Of a DNA stretch of 64,000 nt, positions 63,540-64,000 are shown in pieces. Position 1 is the stretch's first letter, and the number at the start of each line of letters is the position of its first letter. Below the pieces are notes generated by a model. That model ran no database searches and was not told the DNA's origin. It was given only the letters and a program-made list of their open reading frames with translations. This DNA comes from Pedobacter soli. Lineage in GTDB: Bacteria > Bacteroidota > Bacteroidia > Sphingobacteriales > Sphingobacteriaceae. The DNA is taken from the NCBI RefSeq assembly GCF_900101435.1, contig NZ_FMZH01000002.1, positions 248,001 through 312,000 on the forward strand. The letters are read 5' to 3'. The translations under genes were made by a program, and so were the position numbers.

Positions 63540-64000
63540 TTAAATTAACGCTACGCTTCTGCTCACAAAAGCGGTTAATTCTGCTCCTGTTAACATACCT
63601 TGTGCCAATAGCGCTAAATCTACCGCTTGTTTAGCTAAGGTACTTTGCTCTGCCTCATCCGATTTAAGGATTTTGCTAATCAGCTTGTGGTTACCGTTAA
63701 TGGCTACCTTGTAGTTGTCAGGCATTTGGCCGTAAAAGCCCATTCCGCCTCCCATGGCAGCCATATCTTTCATACGGCGCATAAATTCATCCATGGTAAT
63801 GGTAACAGGTAGTTCTTCAGGATGTAAAGCCACAATTTCTACGTGCATGCCTGGTTTGGTAATGGCCTTTTCAAAAATGCCAGTTACTTCCTTAACCTGA
63901 TCTTCGGTTAAAACATGTTCGTTCTGCTCATCTTTCTCAATTAATTTATCAGCAACACTTGAATCAACGCGTTTAATCGAAGTTTTTTCCAGTTTTTGCT
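63540..64000 (-). CDS. htpG: HtpG (bacterial Hsp90) chaperone, C-terminal part, cut by the window edge
   Basis: The minus-strand frame stays open to the window end. It encodes about 153 residues of the HtpG C terminus, including FMRRMKDMAAMGGGMGFYGQMPDNYKVAINGNHKL and LAKQAVDLALLAQGMLTGAELTAFVSRSVALI. This is the dimerisation domain of the ATP-dependent chaperone. The ATPase and middle domains lie outside the window. The Met-containing start at 63848 is internal, not the real start. Confidence 0.9.
   Translation of the reverse strand, partial: QKLEKTSIKRVDSSVADKLIEKDEQNEHVLTEDQVKEVTGIFEKAITKPGMHVEIVALHPEELPVTITMDEFMRRMKDMAAMGGGMGFYGQMPDNYKVAINGNHKLISKILKSDEAEQSTLAKQAVDLALLAQGMLTGAELTAFVSRSVALI

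Overview
The window looks like chromosome from a Sphingobacteriaceae-type Bacteroidota, most likely Pedobacter or a close relative. Several family markers support this: SusC/SusD outer-membrane uptake genes under an ECF sigma/FecR pair, an alternative complex III (Act) respiratory operon, a type IX secretion (T9SS) adhesin ending in a CHU_C-type domain, PorP/SprF and PorE-like partners, DUF983 and DUF4302 proteins, TAnnTTTG-like promoters, and AT-rich spacers full of TTAACC-type repeats. The genus is inferred from gene content; no 16S gene is present.

Layout. (1) 211-4815: a BlaI-type repressor behind a perfect inverted-repeat operator, an M56 (BlaR1-like) membrane protease fused to an N-acetylmuramoyl-L-alanine amidase, a small OstA/LptA-like fragment and an outer-membrane beta-barrel protein. 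(2) 5037-7126: a BamA/TamA-like barrel on the minus strand and a repeat-filled spacer. (3) 7127-8107: a deoxyhypusine-synthase-family enzyme. (4) 8363-24861: one long respiratory block, actABCDEF, then cytochrome c oxidase subunits II and I, heme A synthesis (ctaA, ctaB), two subunit III-type proteins, subunit IV, a cysteine-free SCO-like protein and a DUF420 (CtaM-like) protein. Together they would take electrons from menaquinol through a periplasmic cytochrome c to oxygen. (5) 25041-35158: ECF sigma, FecR, STN-containing SusC, SusD, a zinc metallohydrolase lipoprotein and a DUF4302 lipoprotein, a cell-surface-signalled nutrient uptake locus. (6) 35278-37715: small membrane and envelope proteins. 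(7) 37817-56428: a STAND-type NTPase diverging from a 4,220-residue repetitive T9SS adhesin, followed by PorP/SprF-like and PorE-like genes.

(8) 56539-62867 is the most novel part. A full-length LanB-type dehydratase is followed by a four-gene tandem array of 51-residue, cysteine-free peptides. The array sits between, and on the opposite strand to, a LytS-type histidine kinase and a LytTR response regulator. The second peptide copy is frameshifted in a poly-A tract. The promoter region of the array carries two direct repeats 21 bp apart, the spacing expected for LytTR dimers. The same arrangement, with an ATCTTTA box at exactly the same distance (33 bp), recurs at 62211-62282 and points toward an unknown 124-residue protein. 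I read this as a candidate ribosomally made, modified signal or bacteriocin peptide system with its own two-component switch. No cyclase, protease or transporter is visible inside the window.

(9) 62887-64000: a solo HsdR_N-type nuclease-like domain and the 3' end of htpG. No rRNA, tRNA, CRISPR array, transposase or phage gene was found.
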